Origin: Carposina sasakii
Lineage: Eukaryota > Arthropoda > Insecta > Lepidoptera > Carposinidae
DNA length: 64,000 nt
Reading direction: 5' to 3'
NCBI GenBank assembly: GCA_014607495.2
Contig: CP053160.1
Location: forward strand, 2,728,001-2,792,000
Of the stretch, positions 59,101-64,000 are shown one piece after another (within the stretch, counting starts at the first letter, position 1; each line of letters begins with the position of its first letter). The notes beneath the pieces were generated by a model. That model saw nothing but the letters and a program-made list of their open reading frames with translations. It ran no database searches and had not been told where the DNA came from. The translations under genes and the position numbers were made by a program.

Positions 59101-61865
59101 AAAAGTCGAATGGTGCATCGAAACAGTTAGTATGACATTAGCCACTATATGACATCTTATTCCTCTATACCTACAGGCACCTGGCAGGTGCCAGGTTTCA
59201 TCCAAATCCATTTAAAAAAACAAACTAACAAACATATTAACAATCATCATCTTGCTGCCCTCATACAATGATTTATGAGGTTGGCAAAACTCATATTGCC
59301 AAGGATTTGACGTTTTTTTACGGCTGGCTACCACCTGCCTGACGCCAGCTCTCCTCGGGGGTATAGTTAAGCAACAACTTTAAGGCAGTTTTTTTCAAAC
59401 GCTAGATAGCCCTATCTTAAGAATATAGTTTATGCGTCTATATATTAAGATCAAGTTTTAGAGAAAGGCAGCATCAAGTATAATTTTATTCTTCTGATAG
59501 GCTCTCTGACGTTTGGAAATATCTACCTTTAGTATATTTGAGGGGCCGATTTTTCCAAACGCCAGCTTAGAACGATAGCCTATCAGAAGAATAAAGTTGA
59601 TGCTGTCTCTATCATGGTCACATTTTAGAGAAAGACAGCATTAACTTTATTCTTCTGATAAGCTATCTGGCGTTTAGAAAAATCGGCCCTAAATTATACG
59701 TGAAGACGTGGAATCTGACGGTGGGGCTGGCTCACCGATTGCATGTCACTCAGAGCTATGGAAAGGTCAATGCTCGCAATCTCACTAATGGACAAAGTCC
59801 GAAACGAGATTATCCGGCAGAAGACCAAAGTGACAGACATAGTCTCGAAATGTAGCAGACTGAAGTGGCAGTGGGCAGGCCACATCTGTCGTAGAACCGA
59901 TGGACGGTGAAGTAAGTGGGTTCTCGAATGGAGACCGCGCCTCGGCAAGCGTAGCATTGGGCGCCCTCCGGCCAGATGGAACGATAACTTAAAGAGGACG
60001 GCTGGTAGTGACAACGATACTAACCACTTACCTATAATACAAAAATCACCAACACTATGACTCAGCAGTAACTCATTCAGCATCTCACTCTGGTACGCAG
60101 TTTTGACCACGCCCCTTTCTTCCCTCCCTTTCTCTCCGCTGCCGCACGGCACGGTAAACTGGGACTTAGCGCCGTTTATATTCATAGTCAATAAGGCTTG
60201 GTTTTCTTTGTACTCGATGTTTTTGAGGGTTATATCCCACGTTGGTGTAGTGTCAATTTTAAGATTATTTAGGACCCCTTGTACGTGGCGAATATGGTCT
60301 TTACTAAGAAAGGCTTTGTATGGGTATAGAAGGTATACCAGTTTGTGAATCGGGATATTCGGGTTTTTTTCCTGAAATAGGAGAGAGTCGGTAAATAAAA
60401 ATGTTCTATTAGCATTAACAGCAGTTTTACTAGTCACGGACATGGCTGAAATATTAGCCGTCTAAAATTATTTTTTACCAAAATCTATCCTCACTTCATC
60501 TGTAAGTAGGTATCTATGTAATTTTTTAAACCTTAACTTGTAATGGGAGGCGCTGCTGTACACCTCCCGGAAACCTTTAATCGCCTATTACGATACACAC
60601 CATACATGAGGGGCTATTCTACTTTGCCGACATCACAAGGTTAACCTAATAAAGGTTTTTAATAAAAAAAATATGGTAGGTACATACCTAAATTAACGTT
60701 AGACGTTTAAAACGTGTCTGTAGAATGTAGGTAGATGATATTTGTTATACACACTACGTTCATGACCTCAAAAGTCCGTTATAAACACGCAATAGTCTAA
60801 TCTCAGGGTATTGTACACCTTCCCTAACATCTATTGTACCAACACCATGCAAGCCGGGACGCTCACAAGTTCATATCTGATGAAGGCATCGCGTGATGAC
60901 ACTGACAGGCTTTCAGGGTCACCACTGATATGGGGCTTCCTTTTGTTTCCTTCCGTATTCGGCGAAAAGATTTTCATTGACTATTTAATACATTTTCAAT
61001 ACTTTTGCATTTTATCGCTGACTATACACTGTTTATAAAATATTAATAAAAAAATGAAAAACAATTCACCCGAGTGAGATATGAACTCACGACCTCTTGC
61101 ATTCCGTGCATCGCTCTCACCAACTGAGCTATCGGATCACTTAACTCGGATAACGAATTTTACCATCTCTTTTAAATTACGTTTTTGGCAACATTATTTT
61201 GTAACACTGTTTGTATTTAACCGTCACACTGTAACACGACACACGGGACAGAAGCCATATGTAAAAGAACAAGCGGTACGAGTAGAGTCCGTTTCATAGA
61301 TTAACTTCCGTGCATACATAAATATTGTAGACATACACAGACTGAATAACACAATTGTTCAAAGGAAACTATTTCATTTTTATAAATATGTTTTAAGAAA
61401 TGAAAAAATTCTTCACCCGAGTGGGACTCGAACCCACGTCCTCTTGCATTCCGTGCAGAGCTCTCACCAACTGAGCTACCGGGTCAATTACTCAGATGAC
61501 GAATTTTACCATCTCTTTTATTTCATTTTTATTAAACCTCTCTCTAGGCTACATGCACCGGGCAAAATCTGCTCTCAATGTGGATGCTTAGAACTTAGAC
61601 AAAAGAAATTTAGGGTTACGTAGTCAAACGACAAAAAACGGAACCCATTCGTCATGTCTGTATGTTCGTCCGTATGTCACATCCACTTATTTCCAGATAA
61701 TATTACCAGTATAAGTGCGGCGGAATGCAGGCTGTCCACCGGGAAGTCCGGCAGGCTGACCTGCTGCAGCTCAGGGCTGATCAGAGCGTAGGCTGCCGAC
61801 AGGAGCAGCTCCAACTTAACCTGGTCCACTTGAGGGGCTTCTTGTTTTAGAGCGGTCAGGTGCTC
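44003..61865 (-). CDS. VWA8: VWA8 orthologue, 16 coding exons, 5' partial
   Basis: This is the insect orthologue of VWA8, an AAA+ ATPase with a C-terminal von Willebrand A domain that is known in vertebrates as a mitochondrial protein. The exons are 61707-61865, 60032-60371, 58456-58702, 57402-57542, 56352-56487, 55310-56211, 54712-54917, 54143-54330, 53639-53798, 52810-52965, 51058-51166, 50567-50687, 49961-50141, 49367-49512, 45060-45161 and 44003-44114. Every internal junction has GT-AG ends and matching phase. They sum to 3,406 nt, one base over a multiple of three, because of an extra base near 55704. Without it the product is 1,134 residues. Visible motifs are GPKGCGKS (about residue 167), GNQGVGKNK (about 500), VVDEAD (about 564) and the MIDAS motif DVSGSM (948-953). 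The N-terminal AAA+ module is not in the window. About 600 residues of the vertebrate middle region are absent. The identification is very secure; the functional state of this copy is not. Confidence 0.95.
44115..45059. other. Last VWA8 intron
   Basis: GT-AG intron of 945 bp. It holds a fragment of 9 kb block B at 44178-44225 ('gctgcatctccttccgtgca') and otherwise AT-rich DNA. Confidence 0.7.
45060..45161 (-). CDS. VWA8: VWA8 exon 15, VWA domain
   Basis: It encodes YGIEPEELGTILTSEPKVQA and VLFIGSLGDEANK, matching vertebrate RYGIHPAKFAQIL and FIGSLGDQA. Phase is 2 in and 2 out. The intron upstream of it (45162-49366) holds the second TTAA-flanked element. Confidence 0.93.
45595..45771 (+). 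mobile_element. LINE tail inserted in TTAA element B
   Basis: It reads LEWIPRIGKRSVGRPPARWT, then DLVKVAGVGWMQAASDRSEW and RLLGEAYVQQWTS, an RTE-like C-terminus, then 'tgtaaatgatg'. The target-site duplication 'aatggtact' is at 45586-45594 and 45772-45780. It is absent from copy A. Confidence 0.88.
46988..47075 (-). repeat. tRNA-like SINE head in TTAA element B
   Basis: Counterpart of 18788-18878, with 'tacccggatacgaaccagga'. Confidence 0.6.
47219..47668 (+). mobile_element. RTE-type LINE C-terminus in TTAA element B
   Basis: Counterpart of 19021-19456. It ends 'gggcaggaagatgatgatga', a fuller tail than in copy A, where it is 'gaagatgagaat'. Confidence 0.75.
48950..49366. other. VWA8 intron with a shared 100-bp repeat
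   Basis: 49168-49310 holds 'gcggtaggctcaccaattac', 'tatgctaactggtgaaaagt' and 'cgcccaacctcttcggcgg'. The same repeat is at 52612-52720 and, inverted, at 58005-58100. Confidence 0.6.
49367..49512 (-). CDS. VWA8: VWA8 exon 14, VWA domain
   Basis: It encodes IIRTMHAHSQFCWSGDNTL and ends ALVIILSDANLRR, matching vertebrate MHAHSQFCMSGDHTLEG and VIVLSDANLSR. The SGDNT segment includes the threonine that is usual for the second MIDAS loop. Phase is 0 in and 2 out. Confidence 0.94.
49961..50141 (-). CDS. VWA8: VWA8 exon 13, VWA domain
   Basis: It encodes FNSYDGRLERSMEVVVLLTE, then RYDMLAHSGEDHKLEL and PPENDKQRLE, aligned with vertebrate FNRMDGRLERTMEAV, KYDIVGHSGD and DNKQRLE. Phase is 2 in and 0 out. 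The donor is GAG|GTAAAT. Confidence 0.94.
50165..50272. mobile_element. Short hairpin MITE in VWA8 intron
   Basis: The arms 'gggcgttttcgactagacga' and 'tcgtctagtgcaaaaacgct' pair imperfectly, enclosing 'cacgaccatgacacggcctc'. It lies 24 bp upstream of VWA8 exon 13. Confidence 0.55.
50567..50687 (-). CDS. VWA8: VWA8 exon 12, start of VWA domain with MIDAS
   Basis: It encodes LAGERSIYRRR, a proline-rich linker, and PKRLRVVLDVSGSMYR. DVSGSM is the DxSxS metal-ion-dependent adhesion site that opens a VWA domain. Phase is 1 in and 2 out. The acceptor is 'ttcgcag' rather than the 'tatag' at 50698, because only the former keeps frame and homology. Confidence 0.95.
50748..50862. mobile_element. Degenerate MITE of the 'ccctgattac' family
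   Basis: The ends 'ccctgattacctaatttgca' and 'tataatcaggagg' resemble the better copy at 51399-51590. The interior has 'cctcgcatcgcgcccgtgc'. Confidence 0.5.
51058..51166 (-). CDS. VWA8: VWA8 exon 11
   Basis: It encodes IGALRGVLAELQAKKKERQW and SRHQTSGELDDAKIVEG, matching vertebrate LQAKGKERQW and GELDDAKIIDG. Phase is 0 in and 1 out. The acceptor is 'ctatag'. Confidence 0.93.
51265..51610 (-). mobile_element. LINE tail interrupted by a MITE
   Basis: 'attgcagtccactgttgcac', 'caccacgctgggcaggccgg' and 'ggcgctgtccatctcccg' are the family of 11462 in reverse. After the MITE it resumes with 'gtaacccttaaacgcctc'. Confidence 0.75.
51399..51590. mobile_element. 192-bp MITE nested in the LINE tail
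   Basis: The arms begin 'ccccctgattacgtaaaa' and extend about 60 bp to 'gcgatcgcgataatt'. CCG is duplicated on both sides (51396-51398, 51591-51593). The centre has GT/CA and CG runs. Relatives are at 50748-50862 and 57205-57320. Confidence 0.82.
51620..52610. other. VWA8 intron, one Lep-like fragment
   Basis: 52312-52540 starts 'cagacccggccacgcgttgc' and ends 'gtgacacagattttttatat', similar in plan to the repeat at 56510-56695. The rest is unassigned. Confidence 0.5.
52810..52965 (-). CDS. VWA8: VWA8 exon 10
   Basis: It encodes LSDAEKDDVPEHVKKAAREM and ERLKEIRMSEYDAKLYGQF, matching vertebrate AAREM, RLKEIQMSEYDA. This charged, probably helical stretch lies ahead of the VWA domain. Phase is 0 in and 0 out. 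The donor is CAG|GTATAT. Confidence 0.94.
53215..53566 (+). repeat. Lep-type repeat in VWA8 intron
   Basis: 'aatatatataaaatctcctg', 'tcacgatgtttgtccgcgat' and the end 'gcggacgaagtcgcgggcgt'. The end is intact. Confidence 0.7.
53639..53798 (-). CDS. VWA8: VWA8 exon 9, glycine-rich conserved motif
   Basis: It encodes KDVSSPKHGKEDPDNQPHVG, then the glycine-rich run NTWAGGTGGRDTAGLGGKGG and PYRLDKGHDVHQ, almost unchanged from vertebrates. The exon is very GC-rich in an AT-rich region. The acceptor is 'ttctag', and phase 2 in matches exon 8 exactly, which supports direct splicing of 8 to 9. The donor is CAG|GTATGA. Confidence 0.95.
53799..54142. other. VWA8 intron 8
   Basis: Only 344 bp, with a fragment of 9 kb block B ('ggctgcatctccttccgtgc', 54003). 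No coding sequence for the missing vertebrate middle region is here. Confidence 0.75.
54143..54330 (-). CDS. VWA8: VWA8 exon 8, joins AAA+ part to pre-VWA segment
   Basis: The first half, KYPHEDLATAISNVFDFDRY to VLHTSGLP, matches the vertebrate segment right after the third AAA+ module. The second half, SMKKLQMTIESKSG, runs into KDVSSPKHGKEDPDN in the next exon. That resembles the vertebrate segment MQITINRDSGEDVSSPKHG, which lies about 600 residues further on. So one exon bridges two distant parts of the vertebrate protein. Phase is 0 in and 2 out. The donor is GG|GTGAGT. Confidence 0.9.
54560..54745 (-). repeat. Tandem repeat of VWA8 exon 7 end plus donor
   Basis: The genuine exon end at 54712 is followed in the intron by three more copies of the exon tail and splice donor, with donor-like boundaries at 54660, 54608 and 54560 (spacing 52, 52 and 48). 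Each repeats 'tgtcaatattgtcaaacatt' plus 'tgcag|gtaaatat' or a close variant. Confidence 0.9.
54712..54917 (-). CDS. VWA8: VWA8 exon 7
   Basis: It encodes GDLFSCHAVDNPSIESE and ends YPYSTRELVNIVKHLQ, both close to vertebrate GDIFSCHAVDNP and YPYSTREVVNIVKHLQ. Phase is 1 in and 0 out. Its last bases and donor are repeated three more times in tandem just inside the next intron (54560-54711), which is reported separately. Confidence 0.94.
54921..55309. other. VWA8 intron 6
   Basis: No repeat or other feature recognised. Confidence 0.5.
55310..56211 (-). CDS. VWA8: VWA8 exon 6, third AAA+ P-loop, carries a +1 frameshift
   Basis: This largest exon starts YGDISKPLHSI and includes LSTRQLLRIASRMAKYP, then VPDILFYDVPQHVRLLEWLL, then the P-loop LLLVGNQGVGKNKI. 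The codon after KNKI is followed by one surplus T (plus-strand base near 55704). The reading then continues in another frame as DRLLQLLNRPREYIQLHRDT, with Walker B HVLVVDEADKAPT and GFPFLGNDFF. Homology is continuous across the shift and there is no room for an intron. Length is 902 nt where 901 is needed for both junction phases. It could be a real frameshift allele or a sequencing or assembly error. Confidence 0.93.
56277..56315. repeat. MITE end fragment
   Basis: 'tatacaaggtgtagcaaaag' and 'gggtatgacaac' match one end of the element at 25552. Confidence 0.5.
56352..56487 (-). CDS. VWA8: VWA8 exon 5
   Basis: It encodes IIALAEPPILGRGQQWLSPE and ends EEIYIINSL. The vertebrate protein has IIALAEPP and QWLGPEFL at the same place. 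It is the end of the second AAA+ core. Phase is 2 in and 0 out. The donor is TTG|GTAAAT. Confidence 0.93.
56510..56697 (-). repeat. Lep-type repeat fragment in VWA8 intron
   Basis: 'ctattgcccgcggctccgct' and 'cgcgtggacgtcgcttattg', then 'ggtcaagccgtttcgaagga', 'actgtgacacgagaatttt'. Confidence 0.6.
56716..56890. mobile_element. ACAGGGTG-family MITE, eroded
   Basis: 'aaaaaatgctgggtttttt', 'attttggaaaccagacacta' and 'ttgacgaccaaaaatcac' follow the family order with many small deletions. Confidence 0.65.
57000..57175 (-). mobile_element. LINE tail, same family as 45595
   Basis: The minus strand reads a VGRPPARW-like region ('gaaggccacccgtaagatgg') and DRSEWRLLGEA-like sequence. It is the reverse of the LINE in TTAA element B, with stop codons. 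Confidence 0.7.
57205..57322. mobile_element. MITE-like fragment, 'gtaatcagg' family
   Basis: 'aatttgcagcagcagagcct' and 'gtcatgtaatcaggagccgg' with a GC-rich centre. It is a relative of 51399-51590. Confidence 0.45.
57402..57542 (-). CDS. VWA8: VWA8 exon 4
   Basis: It encodes RLVHDRELQLHDGTRLLR and continues to GVKRIHPAFR, matching the vertebrate LIHDRELSLYDGSRLLR and FPIHPSFR blocks. This is the post-Walker B part of the second AAA+ module. Phase is 2 in and 2 out. The acceptor is 'ttacag' and the donor GTATGT. Confidence 0.93.
57765..58100 (-). mobile_element. LINE tail and adjacent 100-bp repeat
   Basis: 57772-57990 is the reverse of the 11462 family ('caccacgctgggcagggagg', 'gggaggcgctgcagcccacc'), with an inserted 'aaaatcgcactacggttgg' that pairs with 'gcagtgcgatttt'. 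58005-58100 is the inverse of the repeat at 49168. Confidence 0.65.
58112..58394. mobile_element. ACAGGGTG-family MITE in VWA8 intron
   Basis: It starts 'acagggtgatttttggtcgt' and ends 'acgaaaaaacaccctgt', with an internal deletion of about 90 bp relative to 15513-15885. It ends 61 bp from the donor side of VWA8 exon 3. Confidence 0.82.
58456..58702 (-). CDS. VWA8: VWA8 exon 3, Walker A of the second AAA+ module
   Basis: It opens with GPKGCGKS, a canonical Walker A, followed by GYTIEPIVLYQDMTARDLVQQR, a stretch close to identical to the vertebrate protein apart from a few positions. CAVLDGLHR occupies the Walker B position and has one acidic residue, as in vertebrate VLLDGIHR. Phase is 1 in and 2 out. 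An ACAGGGTG-family MITE sits 62 bp beyond its donor. Confidence 0.95.
58705..59385. other. VWA8 intron 2, unassigned part
   Basis: Part of 58858-58935 ('agaggaataagatgtagaca', 'gccaatgtcataccaacagt') recurs inverted at about 59129-59172 ('tagtatgacattagccacta', 'atgacatcttattcctctat'), so a hairpin element of about 320 bp (58860-59172) is likely. Confidence 0.5.
58860..59172. mobile_element. Candidate hairpin MITE, about 310 bp
   Basis: The ends 'tacagcatagaggaataaga' and 'tcttattcctctatacctac' and the inner 'gtcataccaacagtttaata' against 'cgaaacagttagtatgacat' pair imperfectly. No ORF of its own. Confidence 0.5.
59388..59535. repeat. Diverged copy of the 59543 hairpin
   Basis: 'agtttttttcaaacgctaga' and 'ttttattcttctgataggct', 'ctgacgtttggaaat' match the arms of the next element with many changes. 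Confidence 0.6.
59543..59689. mobile_element. 147-bp almost fully palindromic MITE
   Basis: The ends 'gggccgatttttccaaacgc' and 'gcgtttagaaaaatcggccc' pair. Pairing continues inward over 'tatcagaagaataaagtt', so the whole element can fold as one hairpin. Confidence 0.85.
59703..60010 (+). mobile_element. LINE C-terminal fragment in VWA8 intron
   Basis: The plus strand reads ERSMLAISLMDKVRNEIIRQ, KTKVTDIVSKCSRLKWQWAG and HICRRTDG, a stop, then WVLEWRPRLGKRSIGRPPAR and WNDNLKRTAGS. It is a typical non-LTR RT C-terminal region of the same broad family as 45595. It ends about 20 bp from the splice donor of VWA8 exon 2. Confidence 0.82.
60032..60371 (-). CDS. VWA8: VWA8 exon 2, lead-in to the second AAA+ module
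   Basis: It begins EKNPNIPIHKLVYLLYPY, matching the vertebrate IKHAIQWLYPY region, and ends SVGDFCIIG, the strand just before the Walker A loop. The acceptor is 'tttcag|GAAAAA'. The donor is ATAG|GTAAGT, phase 1. The middle holds a poorly conserved loop rich in Gly, Glu and Arg. A LINE fragment ends about 20 bp downstream of the donor. Confidence 0.93.
60540..60650 (-). repeat. Eroded LINE tail
   Basis: 'gggaggcgctgctgtacacc' and 'tcccggaaacctttaatcgc' match the 11462 family in reverse. Confidence 0.6.
60655..61050. other. VWA8 intron 1, unassigned part
   Basis: No gene or repeat copy recognised. The frame at 60811-61038 is likely chance. Confidence 0.4.
61052..61152 (-). mobile_element. 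tRNA-derived SINE, copy 1
   Basis: The minus strand reads 'gatagctcagttggtgagag', an A-box-like D arm, and later 'gtgagttcatatctcactcg' with a damaged B-box, then an AT tail. Confidence 0.7.
61385..61495 (-). mobile_element. tRNA-derived SINE, copy 2
   Basis: The minus strand reads 'gacccggtagctcagttggt', 'gagagctctgcacggaatgc' and 'gtgggttcgagtcccactcg', followed by 'ggtgaagaattttttcattt'. D arm, T arm and acceptor can pair but the 17-nt anticodon arm does not form, so I call it a SINE head rather than a tRNA gene. Confidence 0.72.
61620..61682 (-). repeat. 'gggttccgt' repeat fragment
   Basis: 'gacaaaaaacggaacccatt' and 'cgtcatgtctgtatgttcgt' match the right part of 13030-13757 in reverse. 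Confidence 0.55.
61707..61865 (-). CDS. VWA8: VWA8 exon 1 of the window (phase 0 to 0)
   Basis: It encodes 53 residues starting EHLTALKQEAPQ and contains LPDFPVDSL, which matches the vertebrate motif LPDFPLDSL between the first and second AAA+ modules. The acceptor is 'cag' before GAG at 61865 and the donor is CTG|GTAATA at 61707. The preceding exons, for the N-terminus and first AAA+ module, are not found between 61870 and 64000. Confidence 0.9.
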
Positions 61866-61944
61866 CTGGAAAAGATTAATGATAGTAAGGGAATTATTTG
61901 TGTCTCTCTTTTATAATAATGATTGTACCTGGGTATAAATCTTT

Positions 61945-62152
61945 TGATAATTTCTATAGTGTTTCTAGTACTAATCGCATGTTTATTTTTCAAGATAGCA
62001 TAAATATACATGAGTTGTTTAGGAATTCTCTTTTGCAAAAATAAACGTGTGATTTCGAGTCTCAAATTTTGAGAATAGGTTCCGTATTAGACAATTTTCT
62101 GAGCATTCGCTTAATATACCCCTTTACCCCTGCCTTCTGTTACACCCTGTAT
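61945..62152. mobile_element. Eroded MITE related to 25552
   Basis: 'atcgcatgtttatttttcaa', 'aataaacgtgtgatttcgag' and the end 'tctgttacaccctgta' follow the interior and right end of the element at 25552-25817. The left end is missing. Confidence 0.65.
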
Positions 62153-62154
62153 AG

Positions 62155-62895
62155 GCAACATTGGCATAGGCAATATGTTACATTTTACTCATAAACTGTA
62201 TCTCACGCCTCGCCTAGCCGGTACCACCATTCCTTTGGTAATAAAACAATGCGGTCTACAACAGTTTCCTAGCAACTCGGCCATTGACTTGACAATAACA
62301 AACCCACATTCAGACTGACATTAGGATATCTATTTGCGCTAAGGTTTTTGGAAATTCAGCTACATAGCTGCCATATTTTATCAAAATGCGTTCGGTAGAT
62401 TTTACATTAATGAGTAACAAACATCCATCCTTAATGAGGATATTACTTCACGTTTTAATATGAGTAGGATTTCGATAATTTAGTCTTAGTTCTTCTATTA
62501 CTTATGTTTTGTTCTTCTATTCATCCCAATCTGCAAATATTACTCACTCCCAGCAAAAATACATCATTGCTTACTTCGCAGTTACAACGTGACATCTAAA
62601 ACTTTCATATAATAAAAATACATCAACAAAAAGCCCACTTTCTATCCACGTAAGCCATTTGGTTAATCCCATAATTTATTACTAGATTTATAGACCCATT
62701 CGTCTGGCTTCACCCTGTGTCGTAAAGTTGTCGTCTCAGCCTATTTATTCATGAGAATTAATTTCGCGAGTTCAGCCTGGCAATTATTAACCAGTGCTGG
62801 TAGACACGCGAGGTTATGGGGATATGGTGGGAAAGTGCAATGGGGTAGTTTCCTATGGTTGAATCTTAATAACATCTTATTCTTATCAGATCATT
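62155..62895. other. Upstream of the first visible VWA8 exon, no feature
   Basis: I searched here for the exon before 61865, expecting the end of the first AAA+ module, and did not find it. Confidence 0.45.
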
Positions 62896-62904
62896 ATTAT
62901 TCTT

Positions 62905-63186
62905 ATCTTATCATAGAAACTCGATTGTCAAGCTTATGTCTGCAACGCATACTTTCCTATTTCGGTCACATAATGCGGAGAGGAGATTATAGCCTTGAAA
63001 AATTGGTCATTGTTGGCAATACCGAAGGAAAGAGATCGCGAGGCCGGTCACCAACATGATGGTCTGACCAAGTGAAAGGAGTCACATCCCTACCTAGATT
63101 CTATGAGGTGGAGAAGGCTGCTTCTGACCGGAATCGATGGACAAGAATCGTTCACTTGAAAAGCTCCAGTGACCACGATCCTGTAA
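62905..63186 (+). mobile_element. RTE-type LINE C-terminal fragment
   Basis: The plus strand reads ETRLSSLCLQRILSYFGHIM, RRGDYSLEKLVIVGNTEGKR and SRGRSPT, a stop, WSDQVKGV and FYEVEKAASDRNRWTRIVHL. This is a LINE C-terminus with one internal stop. Confidence 0.8.
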
Positions 63187-63297
63187 AATACGATATCTGT
63201 AAAGTTACAATTATAATCAAATTGTAATTTTACAGATAGGTATGATTTTGAATATTTATTCTGATAAGAATCTCTCTCTCTAGTCGCTCCCTCATTA

Positions 63298-63396
63298 CTG
63301 AGGATCGTGGTCACTGGAGCTTTTCAAGTGAACGATTCTTGTCCATCGATTCCGGTCAGAAGCAGCCTTCACCACCTCATAGAATCTAGGTCTGTA
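63298..63396 (-). mobile_element. Inverted partial copy of the preceding LINE end
   Basis: 'gaggatcgtggtcactggag' to 'ctcatagaatctaggtctg' is the reverse complement of about 63085-63182 with few changes. A 110-bp spacer separates the two. Confidence 0.8.
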
Positions 63397-63399
63397 CGT

Positions 63400-64000
63400 A
63401 GATAGCAAGTGGGCTAGCGTAGCAATAAATAAATCAAAGTAAATATTAATATGTAAAGTTCTTCCCGTGATCTTTGATAAGTTCCCATAAGTTTCCTATG
63501 ATAGCGGTGCAGTCATATAGCGGCCACGGAAAACTTTTCACTTGTCGGCACAGTAAAACATAGTTTTACTGAGTGAGTGACAGACAGACAACGCACAACC
63601 GAAGCCTTTTGAAATGTATATTTCTTTAAAAGTGTAAGGGCGAAAATAGGATTTCCCAAAGTTCCAATAGGAGCAAGGAAAATTCTAATGCGCGGACTGG
63701 CGTCAGTAGCACGCAGATAGTCAATACAAAATCAATTTGGCTAATATGCTGTAGTTAAACCAAACCATCTTTTTGGTTTAGTAAATAATCGATCCCAAGA
63801 GTAGAGAAGTTAAATATTCCCTTACAGCGCTTATTGAAACTAACCTCATAAACCAAAGCATGCCAGCGCCTCATTAACCCCTTTGTATACAAGTAGAATG
63901 GCCACACGTTTAAAATTAAAGTTATTTGGTGATATAGGATACTAATAAATACTGATCAATAGGAACCCGAATCAAATTAAAATAGTAACTAATTTTAGTT
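63400..64000. other. No recognised feature
   Basis: AT-rich DNA at the right edge. The VWA8 N-terminal exons should be further right, outside the window. Confidence 0.4.

Noticed and set aside
59694..60443. 249-residue minus-strand open frame as one protein
   Set aside because: Its N-terminal half is VWA8 exon 2 and its C-terminal part is antisense to a LINE fragment beyond the splice donor. It is intron read-through, not a gene.
61400..61495. Functional tRNA gene
   Set aside because: Acceptor, D and T arms can pair but the anticodon arm does not, and an AT-rich tail typical of the SINE family follows. A tRNAscan run would settle it.
61870..64000. Upstream VWA8 exons for the first AAA+ module
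   Set aside because: I looked for the expected proline-rich segment after the first AAA+ core on the minus strand and found nothing with an in-phase donor. The exons probably lie beyond the window.

Overview
This window looks like nuclear DNA of a moth or butterfly (Lepidoptera). It is AT-rich and crowded with short interspersed elements of kinds I associate with lepidopteran genomes: short copies ending in 'gacgaagtcgcgggcg', tRNA-derived SINEs, 5'-truncated RTE-type LINE tails ending in (TGA)n, and MITEs. It also has short interstitial TTAGG runs, the insect telomere repeat. The only cellular protein-coding gene I can support has many small exons with GT-AG introns. No species can be named from the sequence alone.

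The gene is the orthologue of VWA8 (von Willebrand factor A domain-containing protein 8), on the minus strand from 61865 down to a TAA at 44003. Sixteen coding exons are visible and all intron phases agree. They encode the second and third AAA+ ATPase modules and the C-terminal VWA domain, 1,134 residues in all. The N-terminus, including the first AAA+ module, must lie beyond 64000. Two things stand out. The P-loop exon carries one extra base at about 55704 that breaks the frame. The exon at 54143-54330 joins the AAA+ part directly to the segment before the VWA domain, so about 600 residues found in the vertebrate protein are missing.

The 44 kb to the left of the gene and most of its introns are transposon debris. 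Region by region: 0-8 kb has MITEs of one family ending in 'acagggtg', with Lep-type repeats. 9-10 kb has a permuted inverted duplication around (AT)n tracts. 10-16 kb has SINEs and LINE tails. 17.2-20.7 kb and 45.2-48.9 kb hold two nearly identical 3.5 kb elements flanked by TTAA, the second inside a VWA8 intron. 26.3-28.8 kb is a decayed CR1/Jockey-group LINE. 31.8-32.7 kb is a transposon whose ends are built from TTCATGAA palindromes. 33.0-33.4 kb is a Jockey LINE tail. 35.1-36.1 kb is a perfect 89-bp palindrome touching a TA-flanked DNA element. 39-43 kb has minisatellites and two MITEs with long terminal inverted repeats.

The most novel signals are: the TTAA element pair, each copy carrying the same nested SINE and LINE; an over-represented octamer TACTCGTA that appears as a TA-to-TACTCGTA insertion difference between those two copies, once in each direction; the fourfold tandem repeat of a VWA8 exon end with its splice donor; and the compact VWA8 architecture. 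Family names for repeats come from recall and by-eye alignment, not from a database search.
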